DNA from: Primula veris
Lineage: Eukaryota > Streptophyta > Magnoliopsida > Ericales > Primulaceae
NCBI GenBank assembly: GCA_963682055.1
Contig: OY821749.1
Location: forward strand, 20,653,631 to 20,717,630
Length of the DNA stretch: 64,000 bases
Direction: 5' to 3'
Within the stretch, counting starts at the first letter, position 1. Each line of letters opens with the position of its first letter. Position numbers and translations under genes: made by a program. Positions 21,815-33,434 of this stretch are shown here, in pieces. Below the pieces are notes generated by a model that searched no databases, had not been told where the DNA came from, and was given only the letters and a program-made list of their open reading frames with translations.

Positions 21815-24800
21815 TTAGCTATATGTAAGCCTGAACTTTTCTTCCAGGTAATCCCCACTTCGTACTGGTGGAAACCTACACCACATCCCAATATTAATTA
21901 ATTTTATGTTTTAATCAGCCAACGGAAAAAAAAACAATGTAGAAATACATTAAGAAAGTTAGAAAAGTTCGTTACAACAATTCAGGGTCTACTACCGGGA
22001 CTTGTTTTCAATCAGTTTTAGACAATCAACCAATCAAATATAAGTTTGGTCCAACTTATGAGTAGCGATCACAGTTGAGCTTAGCTTTAGTATTTTACAA
22101 CTTTTAAAAGAAATTGTGATGTCCCAGGATCACTAGGTCTACATTGCATGAATCCAAAAAAAATCCGCCGTTTCTCAGCCAAAGAAAAAGATCCACAATT
22201 CACAGCCTATTAACAGAATAGGCCAGGTTATTTCTCATCTTATGAGAGTCACACAGAGCTTGAGTTAAAAAATCTAACTTTGAAAAGATTGCGGTGGATA
22301 TGCTACTGCAAGGAGCTAAGAGATATTTTGTCAAATGATGAAAAAGGTGCGTAAACAAGGAAGTAGAGCAGAAGCAAAAAACTGAAATGTAATACTACAA
22401 TAAACTAAATTTTTGCTATGTGAAAAAGATACGAAGTTAGGCCAACAATCATTTATCTATACATACCTAGGAGGATTCGCCTCACTGCAGCAACTCGTCA
22501 AGCATTCTACAATACAGTCTGGATTCGGGTCTAGGAAGAAAGCCATCTGAAAATTATAAAAAGATATGTATTTATAAGAATATACAATCTACGGTTCCAT
22601 ATTATACTTCCCGAACACCTTGCCTAGAATATTAACTCTAGTAATCTAGAATAGGAGACTTAATCTTTTTCCTTAGCTGATTATACCAAATTAATGTATA
22701 TTCTATAGCTACAAAGACTAAATTCCCTGTCAAGAAACTTTACCCCAAAAATTTTATGTATCTTATAAAATAACAAATTTACATGGAAATTTTGTGAGGA
22801 GGAAGAAAAAAAGGGGAGTAGACATGATAGAGAGTTTTTAAATAAGGGGCAAGAAAGTATAAGGTACCGAATAACGTTCTCGTCCAACCGGCATGACTCT
22901 GTGCAATGTTGACCTACAAAAGAAAATAAATAATGAAAGTTTGGAAAGGAAGAGATGTTTAAAATGCACATTTCATATAAAAAGGAAATAAGACGGACGG
23001 CAGTTTTAATGGAAGGCAGCGAAAACAGACCAAAACGGCATTTGTTATGTTTGGTGGCTTCCGAAAATAGTACAGAGAAAATAATTTTTTGTGCTTTCTA
23101 GCCCACTTTTTTTATGTTTTGTTTTTGCACCTTTCACTAAGGTAAGGAATACAATTATTTATAGCGATATGCCAAAGAGCAAGTTTTGTAGTGTGTTAAA
23201 TCAAAATATGGGGTTTAAAGACTAAATAAAACATTGGAAAAGGTCATATTCAACCAAGGAACTCTTAAGGAGAAAAGAACAACTGATCTTCTTGGGAAAA
23301 TAATTAATTTAGAAATAGCCAGTTAAATTTTAATAATGGTGGATTACCGAAACAAACAATTCGTCCACCTCTCTGTCATATCTCCGATATTAACAACAAA
23401 GGCCCTGCAACCAAAGTGGCTAGTTAGTAAATAGTTTTTGAGACAAATATGTTGTTAAGAATAGATCTCAACAGTAGGTTTTGTAATTAATTCCTTGAGT
23501 GTCTCCATGTTACGATCAAACAACCAGCTACTTTCAGTAATTTGTACCATTGCAGGACACATTGCCATTTTGTAGAAAAATCAATCCGGGCCAAATATGA
23601 ATTTCTGTAAATAAAGACGTAGAACACCTAAAATAGCAGACTTGGAAATAAGAAGGCCACTGGCAATAGTAAAAACCACTAAGCCATTTTAACACCTCAA
23701 AACATGTTGACACCTCAAGACATGTCCCTTCATTTAGTTTCTTACATAAATGGAATGGATACGAAAGCTGTAATGGTACATTATTACATTAACATTACCA
23801 CTTACTAAGACTGACATGCAGTTTGCATACACATTATGGTAACTAAAATATTGTTTGTTGAGTTAGATAGTGTACTTAATGTTCAACTACTTAACCTAGA
23901 TGTAAGTCAGATACAAAACTTCACGTGAATAATGAAGATTAATGCACATCAAAAAATGTACTCCCAAACTCCAGACAGAGAACAACTCAAAGTACAAACT
24001 AGCAGCTGACAAGTGAAAAGTTTAAGCATAATCTAGGCTATCTAGCAGCTCGGATAATCTCTAGAAACTGAAAGATTCATTTCAGAAATAAGAAAAAAAC
24101 ATAAATTACCCATCTATATGCTGCACATCTTCCCAAATAAGTGGCAAGTTGGATTTATCCCTGCAAATCTGTTAACAAAGAATGTTGAAGAAAAATAAAT
24201 AGATATACCGTTACTGGAAGAGTTTAAAAACAATATAGATTTTGATTAGTTTAGTTAGCAAATTAAGACCTGAAGTCCACCAACGCCATCTGACGCTAGA
24301 AGAGTCATCATTCCATAGTCCGAATGAGCAGATGATCCAAATATTTCTTCTTCACAAGAGCTGACATCACCTAAAATCGCAAAATATACAGCTTTTTACT
24401 AAGTCAGTGTTATTAAAAAAATAAGTAGAATCCACCCTTCCGCCTAAAATTTAAATTCCTCATATGTCTCATGCAATACGCACTTAACTTTTCTGATAAG
24501 ATGCCGACAATAGTTTGCGTAACTTGACAAAGATAAACTGAATTTGATCTATTAAAGAGCGACTTGCGTAGTGGTGCATGTCTAAACAATTCACTTAGGG
24601 GATATCTTTCTTCTCGGTGGTACATGAATTACAAATCTTTTTCTATATGGTGGTTGGTGATTCCTCCCCCCCCCCCCCCCCCCCCCCCCCTCTCTCTCTC
24701 TCTCTCTCTACATAACAGACTTTGTTAGTCAGAAATCTAGAATTATGTTTTCAATTTCTTGATCCGCTCGAGTGGAGATTAGTTTTAGCCTACTTATAAC

Positions 24801-27800
24801 ATTTGTATAATTTTGTTATTTACTTTCCATTTTCATTGCGACTTGGTTGTTCTTCTACTGTCTTTCTTTTTTTCCATACTGTAACAGTTTCAAAAATTCT
24901 TTTGTAAAACAAACCATCATTACAAAATTGAAGGTTGACAAGTTGGCATACATAAAACTTTCTCAGTATGAGTGAGTACATACTTTCTCCATTTTATTGC
25001 GCAGTCTCAGGAGAAAAAATTACCACCTTTAACCAAAATAAAGAAAGAAGAGACGGATGTTTTGCACTTTTCGCAAATTCCGTATTATGAATATTGAATA
25101 TACTGCTGAAAACAAATGAAGGGTCATAGACATATAAGAGAATGCAAAGTCATGCCAAGAGGTTGTCATACCTGGATAGTGTAAAAGACGAAGAAATGGC
25201 ATTGGTGGATTAAAAGCCCCAACTTTCACAAAATAATTTTCATCCAAATTTAAAGCCAGAGCAACCAAAGCGACCAACCTTTTTCCAGCATCCCTGGGGC
25301 AGCATAACCAGTGTCAAGAAAGGACATATCTTTTTCTTCACATCATTGAGAAGTCATGACCGTTGTAAAGATATAAAAAGAAGTTAAAAGAAGCGAGTAT
25401 TCAAATTGCATGCTGCTACAGTTACTTTCGTGAATGCATGGTCATCCTGTAAACATGCAACAGTCTCGACATAAAGAAGGCATAGCAGTCATAAATTATA
25501 ACCACCAAGCAAATGCTTATCAAAAAATTGCAGTTAAAAGCATGACATGAACTTCTGAAAAATTATGCTTAAACTAGTGAAATGATAGTACTAGGCACCA
25601 ATTTCTGAGGATAGATCTTATGTCAACCCATTCAAACTTAATATATTTAGACGCTATCACAGGCGAATAAAAAATCATGGGAAAACTTACAGGACCCTTT
25701 CATAGTAACATTCCATAGTCGGCCTCCAAGATGGTAGACCTTCTGGAAATTCATAGTCAGAACACGCAATACGTGATTCTCATTTATTAAAAAACATCAC
25801 AGTTTAATCAAATTTGCCAGATGGAGGACATAGATGAAATACCTTCCGAAGGCCATTGATTCAGACTATATTTACTTGAAATATTCTCCAAAGAGCCAAT
25901 ATAGAAAGTTTCTTTACTATCACCTGTTGTCATCGATAGAAGACAATTCAGACCAATGGTTAATGTATTCCAAAGAAACAATGTTTTCTTTAGTTTCAAA
26001 ACAATGGTTGAGGTATTAAGTAACCTCAAAACAACAATATCTAAGGGTAATTAGAGTTTTGTAAACTAACTTTAAATTATTTTAGCAACATCTGTACACC
26101 GTCCAGCATAATTTAGCAATTAGAACCCCAATCTAACATTTTTGTGTGTATATATTTTTGTTCACTACATAAAAGAAAAGCATAAACTGTAGAGTAAAAT
26201 CGAAAAAAAAAACGTGATAGATTAGCATACGAAATATAAAAACAAGATAAATTAGTGAATAAATATATTCCTACTTGTTTAGTACCTTCAACCTATGAAC
26301 TTTGCACTAAATCCCCGAGAAATGTGAAGTTAAGTGTACCAATTGCTGTTTTTTGCAGGATGGTATATCAAATCAAAAACTGATATAGTCCTTGTACAAA
26401 ACTGTAAGTAACTCAAATGAGTAGGTAGAAAATACAACCTTTGGAATTCAATTCGGGGTTGAGCTTCTCGGCATAAAGGGGTGAGTAACCTCTATTTTGC
26501 TTGCGACTCAGTTTCATCTTTTCCTCAAGAGGAAGATTAAAGAACTTTTTGCTTTCTTCGAATGTTCTTTTCATTAACTTGTCATCTACCCCATGATTTA
26601 TGAGGTAAAAGAAACCACAGTCCAAACACGCCTGCACAATGCATCCAGCTACTACTGAGCTATTTATTATTATTGTTTTGGTTAGGTATCGAAAAAATAC
26701 GTGTCGAACGATGATCCGGAAAAGGTCATCGCAAAATTAAGATTTAGTGCTAACAGGCTAAATTTGGAGTAATAAATCCTACCGCTGTTTATGCTCAGGG
26801 GCAAATTAAGACTTAGTAACTCCGGATTCGTTTAGCACGATCTAATCAACCATATTACGAACTATTCTCTTGACAAAAGCTCAATATGTTTGACAACCGA
26901 CTTATTTCTATATAAAAAGTAAAGAAGTTTGGGGATTAAATAAGCTAAAGAAGCAAAAAATAGAATTTGAGAGCCGAAGCTTTTCTTCATTAACTCCGAA
27001 GTCAATATATATTTCGTACAAATCAAACTTTTTAAAAACTATCAATATGCCTGCCAAAAGAACACCTAAACTCTACAAAATGTACAAACAAATATACTTC
27101 CACAGTAATGCCACAGATACACAATTACCTACCTAAAGTAATCTAACTAAGAAAAACCCATCTGTTTTAGTGTACTAACATATATACCTTCACAGTAATT
27201 CCACTCATACACAATTTTGTGTTTAATCAAGTTGGAAAAAACAAAAAAAAGTCATTTACTTTACTAAAAGAACATTTACCAAGTTTAAAATGTATCATTA
27301 CCACATATATTAATTACGGTAGTAGGAACTAACAGTAGCCTAAAAGGGACTACAACACCCAAAAAACGATCTTTTACCAAGTTTTTGAGAAAGAAAAAAA
27401 ACCCTTCCAAGTTTCAGCACCACCGGTTATTAAAAAAAAATCTCTAGTTCCGCCATCGACGGTATTTAATATTTATGTATAAAATTGGACATAAGTGTAT
27501 CATTACCAAGTTTGTGCTTAATCAATTTGATATAAGATCATATACTTTACTAAAAGAACACCTAATAGTCTCTAAAATGTATCATTACCACGTATATTAA
27601 ATACGATATTAGGAACCAGCAGTAGCCTAAAAGAGACTACGTACAACACCCAAAAAAACGATATTTTACTATGTTTTGAGGGGAAAAAACTTTCAGTTTC
27701 AGCACCACCGATAATTGAAAAAAAATATCTCTAGTTCCGCCATTGACGGTATTTATGTATGGAACTGGATATAAAATGTATCATTACCAATTTTATGCTT

Positions 27801-28165
27801 AATGAAGTTAAGAAAAAGTCATTCAATTTACTAAAATAACACATATAATCTCTAAAAATGTTTCATTATTCATTACCACATATATTATAATATTAACTAC
27901 AATATTTATGCATAGAACCCTTTACAAAATCACTTAAAACATACCCAGTGGACTTTTATTGGTACCCTTGAAGCTCAAATCATAATTGAACAAAGTAATT
28001 TTTTTAAAAGATAAAAATGACGGAAAAAACAGAACAAAAGAAGTAAATGAAAAAAAAACAAAAATGTGAAGAAAAAAAAAAAGAGACCTTTCGTATGGAA
28101 TTAGCAATAGAGATATAATCAGTAGAGCTTAAATCAATTATTGGAAGATTCATTGGTTTCTCCAT
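21815..28165 (-). CDS. 2-oxoglutarate/Fe(II)-dependent dioxygenase, At1g35190-like (second complete copy)
   Basis: Exons: 28088-28165, 26439-26631, 25843-25923, 25691-25742, 25172-25293, 24270-24370, 24110-24168, 23348-23404, 22868-22913, 22467-22546, 21815-21875. They give 930 bases and 309 residues. Exon lengths and phases equal the neighbour's except in the last exon, whose end differs (FRLTYS against NRLEVEGCK). About 84 percent of residues match. Iron ligands H191, D193 and H252 and the RYS motif are kept. One change sits next to the second histidine region: TNGLF is TNCLF (residue 245, Gly to Cys). The start is the ATG giving MEKPMNLP, matching the sister gene; an in-frame ATG at 28210 would add 15 residues encoded by a (GA)n leader. 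Intron 5 contains a 25-base C run. Confidence 0.88.
24666..24708 (+). repeat. Poly-C (25) followed by (TC)9
   Basis: An uninterrupted run of 25 C at 24666-24690, then nine TC dinucleotides. On the transcribed strand of the surrounding gene this is a long G run next to GA repeats, in intron 5. Homopolymers of this length are also prone to sequencing and assembly error. Confidence 0.95.
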
Positions 28166-28219
28166 TCCTCTCTCTCTCTCTCTGTTTCTTGAGGCTATCA
28201 CCTGCTCCATTCAAATATA

Positions 28220-28850
28220 CAAATTAAAAACTATTAAAACTTATGAATACAGTATATGATATAACCAAAAAGTATATGATATTACCGAACCAAAAAAAAT
28301 CCGATATATCGAAGTTTCGGTATATCAAACTATTGGTTGGTTCGGTTTGATTTCGTTTTTATACCAAAGTTTAGAGTTTAGAAGTGAGAAAATACAAATT
28401 ATACGTATGGAAAAAAAATATAATATAAAATTTTAAAAGTAATAGATTAAAAATGTATATTTATTTATATTGTTACATTTCTTATTTCATTCCGTTAAAT
28501 AGTAAAAACTACTCGTGAAGCTAACAAATACAAGTAAATGTTATAAGTATTTGCTATAAAAAAAAATTAACCAAAACTCTAATGATAAATATTACTACTA
28601 TGTTAATAAGTGTATGCAGGTATTGTAAGTTATTTGTCTCTATATATATATATTTTTTTTTTTAATATTTCGGTTGGGATCGTTAGTATACCGAACTTAC
28701 CAAACGAATATCGAAACCAATCTAAACTCCGAAGATCGGTTCGGTTGTACCGTACCAAAATATCGGTATACCAAATTTTTGATACCGACTTGATTGGTTC
28801 GGCTCGAAAAGCGGTTGGTTGGTATAAGTGGATAAGATAAAGCACTCCAA
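28220..28850. repeat. Partly palindromic GGTTCGGTAT-type dispersed repeat
   Basis: Many copies of TTCGGTATA, GGTTCGGTT and inverted ACCGAAC / TACCGAA motifs lie at 28285-28365 and 28665-28825 around an AT-rich middle. The form is that of a non-autonomous DNA element common in plants. It lies just upstream of the second dioxygenase gene. End points and target duplication were not resolved. Confidence 0.5.
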
Positions 28851-30328
28851 ATGATTATCATTTACTTTACCAACCTGGTAGGAGCAAATTTTTTTAGTTC
28901 CAATTTAAAGAAATCGTATTTAAATTATTAAAATAATAAATTTGGAAAAACTTTTATATACTCAAATTATAAAATCTTTTTCGGAATTTTGACGCTTCAT
29001 CATTAATGTTAGAGACAAATTTTTCTTTCATCAACCAGCATGTCAAGTGAATAAAGTTTTTTCAATTAAGCTAAATTGTATTTGAGTATTCATATCTCGA
29101 TGGCTATTCAACATACTTAGAACACTCTCAACAATTTATATTAAAATTCTGTCCAAAAGTACATCCACTAGCAATGTATTAGCTTTGTATTAGCATATTG
29201 AACATTATTGCACATGAGTCTAATGCTACTTCTTGTATCAAATATTAAAAAGTAATTTTTTAATGTTTCCTTTATACAAAAAAAAACATATTCATCTTTA
29301 CGGGCCAAAATCCTCAAACACATACCCTTTTCACCATAAATTATTCAGAGATCCTTCAATATCTATATCGGACTCTGCCCGTTTATCATTTCAAGTATCT
29401 CTTGAGCCTCTAACTATAAATCGACATAATATTTTTTAAAAAAAGTGGAGACAAATTCGAGCCAAAACCTTGAAATTATAGATGTATCTCAATTGATATG
29501 ATTAAGTTGAGATTAATGGGAAGTGAATAAATTAGGCTTTTGATAAATATTCTGGCAACTAGAAACAACAAAGGAAAAGAACAAGAAGGGAAATGAGGAG
29601 AAAAAAAGAAAAGAGTAGTGTTTTGTTAATTACTCTTAAATGTCGTGACTCAATTCAAATACATAAATAATTTAAAAAATGTTATTTTTCACACATTTAT
29701 ATTACAAACAAAATCGTCGTGTATTTTTTATAAGAGTAAAACATTATGTTACTCTTTATATACGATTGTTAATTAATTATATTTATTCATTTGATATTTA
29801 AATTTTTAAAAAAAATTAAGTTTATTTATTGGGATCATATATATGTCACTACGTATCGCACACACAACGCATGAGTAACGATTACTGGTTGTATATCTGT
29901 GATCTGTCCACTTTAGTCAAGATATTGTGTATATGTCCATATTTTTTAACATTAGTAGACACCGTTAGGTCACAACTTTTCCAAACCTATACCAATTTTG
30001 AACATATATATGCTTAAAACCTGAAGGATGGGAATGCTCTTATCTCCACCAAAATTTGAGCCTTTGAGGTATAAAAGAACGTTTCACTCCTAAATAACAC
30101 AACTATTCATTATTTTGATATATTATTTTTCCTACAATTATCTTTTCATTTTTTTATTAATTATATTCTTATTGCTATTTTTGGATTATTTGTACATTAT
30201 GTAATTAAATGGACGAAAAACCTTTAATTTTAAGAAGAAAAATTAAGATAAAACTACGCTCGACTATAATACCTTGTTTGACTGCTTAATTATTACTCGC
30301 GCGACTTAAAATATAGTTCAGGTTATGA
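28851..30328. other. Intergenic, start of duplicated block D1
   Basis: No gene found. Two short pieces, near 29018-29075 and 30050-30300, match the start of block D2 (40466-40780). The intervening 0.95 kb is absent from D2, so it is either an insertion here or a deletion there. It ends in GGATGGGAATGCTCTTATC, a MITE-like terminus. Confidence 0.45.
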
Positions 30329-31165
30329 GAGCATTCTCAACAACACCCTCTCTATTTATAACTTCATACAAAAACAGAAATTTCATTACTCAAATATATC
30401 ACTTTAAGTATCAAAATTATATAAGACTATAATATTTTACCAAAACTCTTTATATGTAAAGAGAAATTAACTAATATTTTACATCAATTTTAAATGGGTC
30501 CCATCACTCAAAACTATTCTCTTCTCCTATTTCCTTTCATTTGTGCATTCTTGCTTTCTCTCTCTTAAATATTCTCTCAATCTTTTATTATTCCCTCAAT
30601 TGTGTTTATCCATTTAATATCATCATTCATCACCACCAGTACAAAATCATCCATCAATCCCGCCATCCACCATTTTATTAATTTTTTCCACAAAATATTA
30701 GTGCACAGACAGTATAGATCTAGGTTTTTATTTCAATTTATTACCCATTCAACCCCCAACACAAAATCCCTTTCCTTTACCCTTGCACCCTTCACCTTCA
30801 TCTAGCATTCAATTCGTTTTGTGGCTTTGATGATGTTATCTTGACTTGAATCTAATTCTCTGTTCTTTAAATCATAAGAAAAAATTTAATTTTTATTGTT
30901 TAGCATCCATTGATATTTATCATCGTCGAAAATAGCTATGGAATTGGTTGGGATGATAATATAACTCGATGTTATCTCAGGAAAGTGGATGAAGATAATC
31001 AGCCGGTGTAAAAAAGAAAAAGAAAATATAAATAAAAAGGTTATTTTAATCTGCTATATTTTTTATTTATACAAAACAGATGTGCAACTTTTAGGATTGT
31101 ATTATATAAGTGCCTTATAAAGCTCTATAACCTTATATTTATACATGATACGGATGAGAGTGCTC
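30329..31165. mobile_element. Harbinger/Tourist-like MITE, 837 bp, target duplication TGA
   Basis: Ends GAGCATTCTCAACA and, inverted, GAGCACTCTCATCC, flanked by TGA at 30326-30328 and 31166-31168. Block D2 has the unoccupied site near 40795 (TTTGATGATTTG), which confirms the edges. The 3-bp duplication fits the Harbinger group. The interior has no coding potential I can recognise. Confidence 0.75.
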
Positions 31166-31644
31166 TGATGACTTGTTTTAAAATAATGGTCAAGTTAATT
31201 AACAATATAATAATTTCGAAATTGGACTAATATATAGTGCCCCCGCACTCGTCCCTCACATCAATGGGAATATTGGTATTGCGAATGCTCATACTTTACA
31301 TTATTTGTAATCCGTAGTGGACACTATAAGAAAATGTATGGATACCGTCAGTTTATCAACAATACGTCTGATAATATTTTAACATTGTTGGTACTCCAAT
31401 AAAGAATTCGAAATTATGGTTGTTCCATGCAACCAAGCTGGCGTAATGACACTAATCAGAACATAATTCACAATAAAAGGAGTGGAGAAGATAGCATGGA
31501 ATACTAACAAAACATACTAGTTTGTGAATATGTGAATACTAAGTTGAGTGCACACGTATATATGTGACAATAATATAGTACTCACACGAACCAATTTAGA
31601 CTTTGAAATATTCTTCCATACTATGTTGTTCCTTTATGACTAAG
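31166..31644. other. D1 spacer, matches D2 near 40800-41540
   Basis: No gene seen. It includes a conserved AACCAAGCTGGCGTAATGACA block (partner near 41268). Confidence 0.5.
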
Positions 31645-31904
31645 GCTCTCTTTCTTTTGGTGTAAATAAATATTTACGGATAAAATAAATTTTTCAGGTG
31701 ATTAGTTTAACGTAAAACATTTTTTTTGGGAAAACTTTTCCCACATATCCAGTAAATTTGGGGGAAACGATTACCCCGCAAATAAAATTGTAAACGATTT
31801 ACGGAACCTCTCTCTATATTCTTTCTAATACTAGTATTATAACTATTATTAATTATAGGTCTATTCTTTCAAAATTATTTAATAATTAGTCAAATTCTTT
31901 CTAC

Positions 31905-32400
31905 TAACCAATAAAAAAAAAAAAAAAAAAATTCTAAAAAATAACAAAAATGGAAAAAAAAAAAAAAAAATTCCGAAAAATCTAAAAAACCCAAGGAAAT
32001 TTAAAAAAGCTAAAATCTAATTAACCAATAAAAATATAAATAAATAGGAAAAAATCTAAAAAATAAAACAAAAAATGGAAAAAATAAAACAAAAAATTCC
32101 GAAAAATCTAAAAAACCCAAGAAAATTTGAAAAAGTTAAAATCTAATTAACCAATAAATATATAAATAAATAGGAAAATTTCTAAAAAATAACAAAAAAA
32201 TGGAAAAAATAAAACAAAAATTTCCGAAAAATCTAAAAACCCCAAGAAAATTTGAAAAAGCTAAAATCTAATTAACCAATAAAAATATAAATAAATAGGA
32301 AAAAATCTAAAAAAATAACAAAAAAATGAAAAAAATAAAACAAAAAATTCTGAAAAATCTAAAAAACCCAAGAAAATTTGAAAAAGCTAAAAAAAGTCAA
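31905..32400 (+). repeat. About four tandem 126-bp A-rich units
   Basis: The unit is marked by AATTAACCAATAAAAATATA (32018, 32144, 32270) and CTAAAAAACCCAAG. It is almost free of G and T apart from these marks. Similar motifs (CCAATAAAAATA, AAAATGGAAAAA) recur in the arms of the element at 35758-37464. Confidence 0.9.
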
Positions 32401-32617
32401 TAATATCTTATATATTTATAATTTTATGAGTTTATATGTTGAAAAATTATAAGTTATTATAAGTGACGTATATGAAATAAAATACGTGTTTAACTTAAGT
32501 TTCCTATACATGTTGACGAAGTTCCTTTCAGAAAAGTAGACGAACTTTTAGCTTTTTTCCCGTCAAAATAATTGTGATTTTAATCACTAATGTTTTTAAA
32601 CTTTCACGAACTTATTC

Positions 32618-32690
32618 ATTTTTGTGACTTTTAGTTAATTTTTGTGACTTTTAGTTCATTTTTGTGACTTTTAGTTAATTTTTGATGTTT
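32618..32690 (+). repeat. Three to four copies of a 21-bp unit
   Basis: Direct repeats of TTTTTGTGACTTTTAGTTAA within the F3 insertion. Confidence 0.9.
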
Positions 32691-32919
32691 TTCATTTTAA
32701 AATATTTTGTTTAAAGTATGAACAATGTTTATTTATTTATGCATCGAATTTGTCTAATTTAAATAACTAATAGATTTTTGAATTTCAATAGAATTCACAT
32801 GGGAAATCTTTGACGCACCAAACACCCGTAAATAAAATGCAAACAAAAGTTTGCACCGTAAAACTTTACCCGAAAAATATTTTTCCTCCGTAAATATTTT
32901 ACTACGAAACAAACAGAGC

Positions 32920-33381
32920 CTAAGTAAAGTTTAAGCTTACAATCTACTAAAATGCATGTCTAATATTCAAATCGGTCAATATTATTTTTAAAAATCAGCC
33001 ATTATGCAGTTTATTCTTAAAAAAATATGTGAAATTTTATAAATTTTGGATTTAAAAATTCTGATTGTTTCTTTTAATTTGGGGTGGGTTTTCGGGGGGA
33101 AATTCAATCATTCGTTATCCATTTTAGCATTGTAGATGTATTAAACGGGACTATGACCCGTTTTGATTAAAAAGTTATTATAATTAATAATTTTTTTTAT
33201 TTTAATTATTACTTAAGTTTAAGGTAGTCAAAACTTGGGTTCTATATTTTTATTTGAGTTTTATTGTCTTATAAATAGAAACTTATATATATATAATTAT
33301 TATTTAAGTTTAGGCTAGTAAAAATTAGGATTTTATATTTTTATTTGAGTTTTTATTGTGTTGTATAATATAAATAAACAA

Positions 33382-33433
<52 letters not shown>
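32920..33433. other. D1 spacer with a tandem 90-bp duplication and AT microsatellite
   Basis: 33205-33293 and 33297-33375 are two diverged copies of one stretch (TATATTTTTATTTGAGTTTT in both). The second aligns with 7862-7925. An (AT)n run of about 43 bases occupies 33387-33429. Confidence 0.8.

Positions 33434-33434
<1 letters not shown>

Larger units (their letters stand above)
31645..32919. mobile_element. AT-rich insertion with hAT-like inverted ends (F3)
   Basis: Ends GCTCTCTTTCTTTTGG and, inverted, GCTCTGTTTGTTTCG. The inner complement reaches AAATATTTACGG, and CTAAG flanks both sides (31640-31644, 32920-32924). The ends look hAT-like, though a full 8-bp duplication is not visible. Inside are about four copies of a 126-bp A-rich unit (31905-32400) and short TTTTTGTGACTTTTAGTT repeats (32618-32690). 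Confidence 0.7.

Noticed and set aside
28004..28210. Longer N-terminus for the second complete dioxygenase from the ATG at 28210
   Set aside because: The extra residues come from a GA-repeat leader and have no counterpart with a start codon in the sister gene; the ATG at 28165 aligns with the sister start.
33387..33429. AT microsatellite considered as a CRISPR-like or origin feature
   Set aside because: A simple dinucleotide repeat. Nothing in the window suggests CRISPR arrays or bacterial replication signals.
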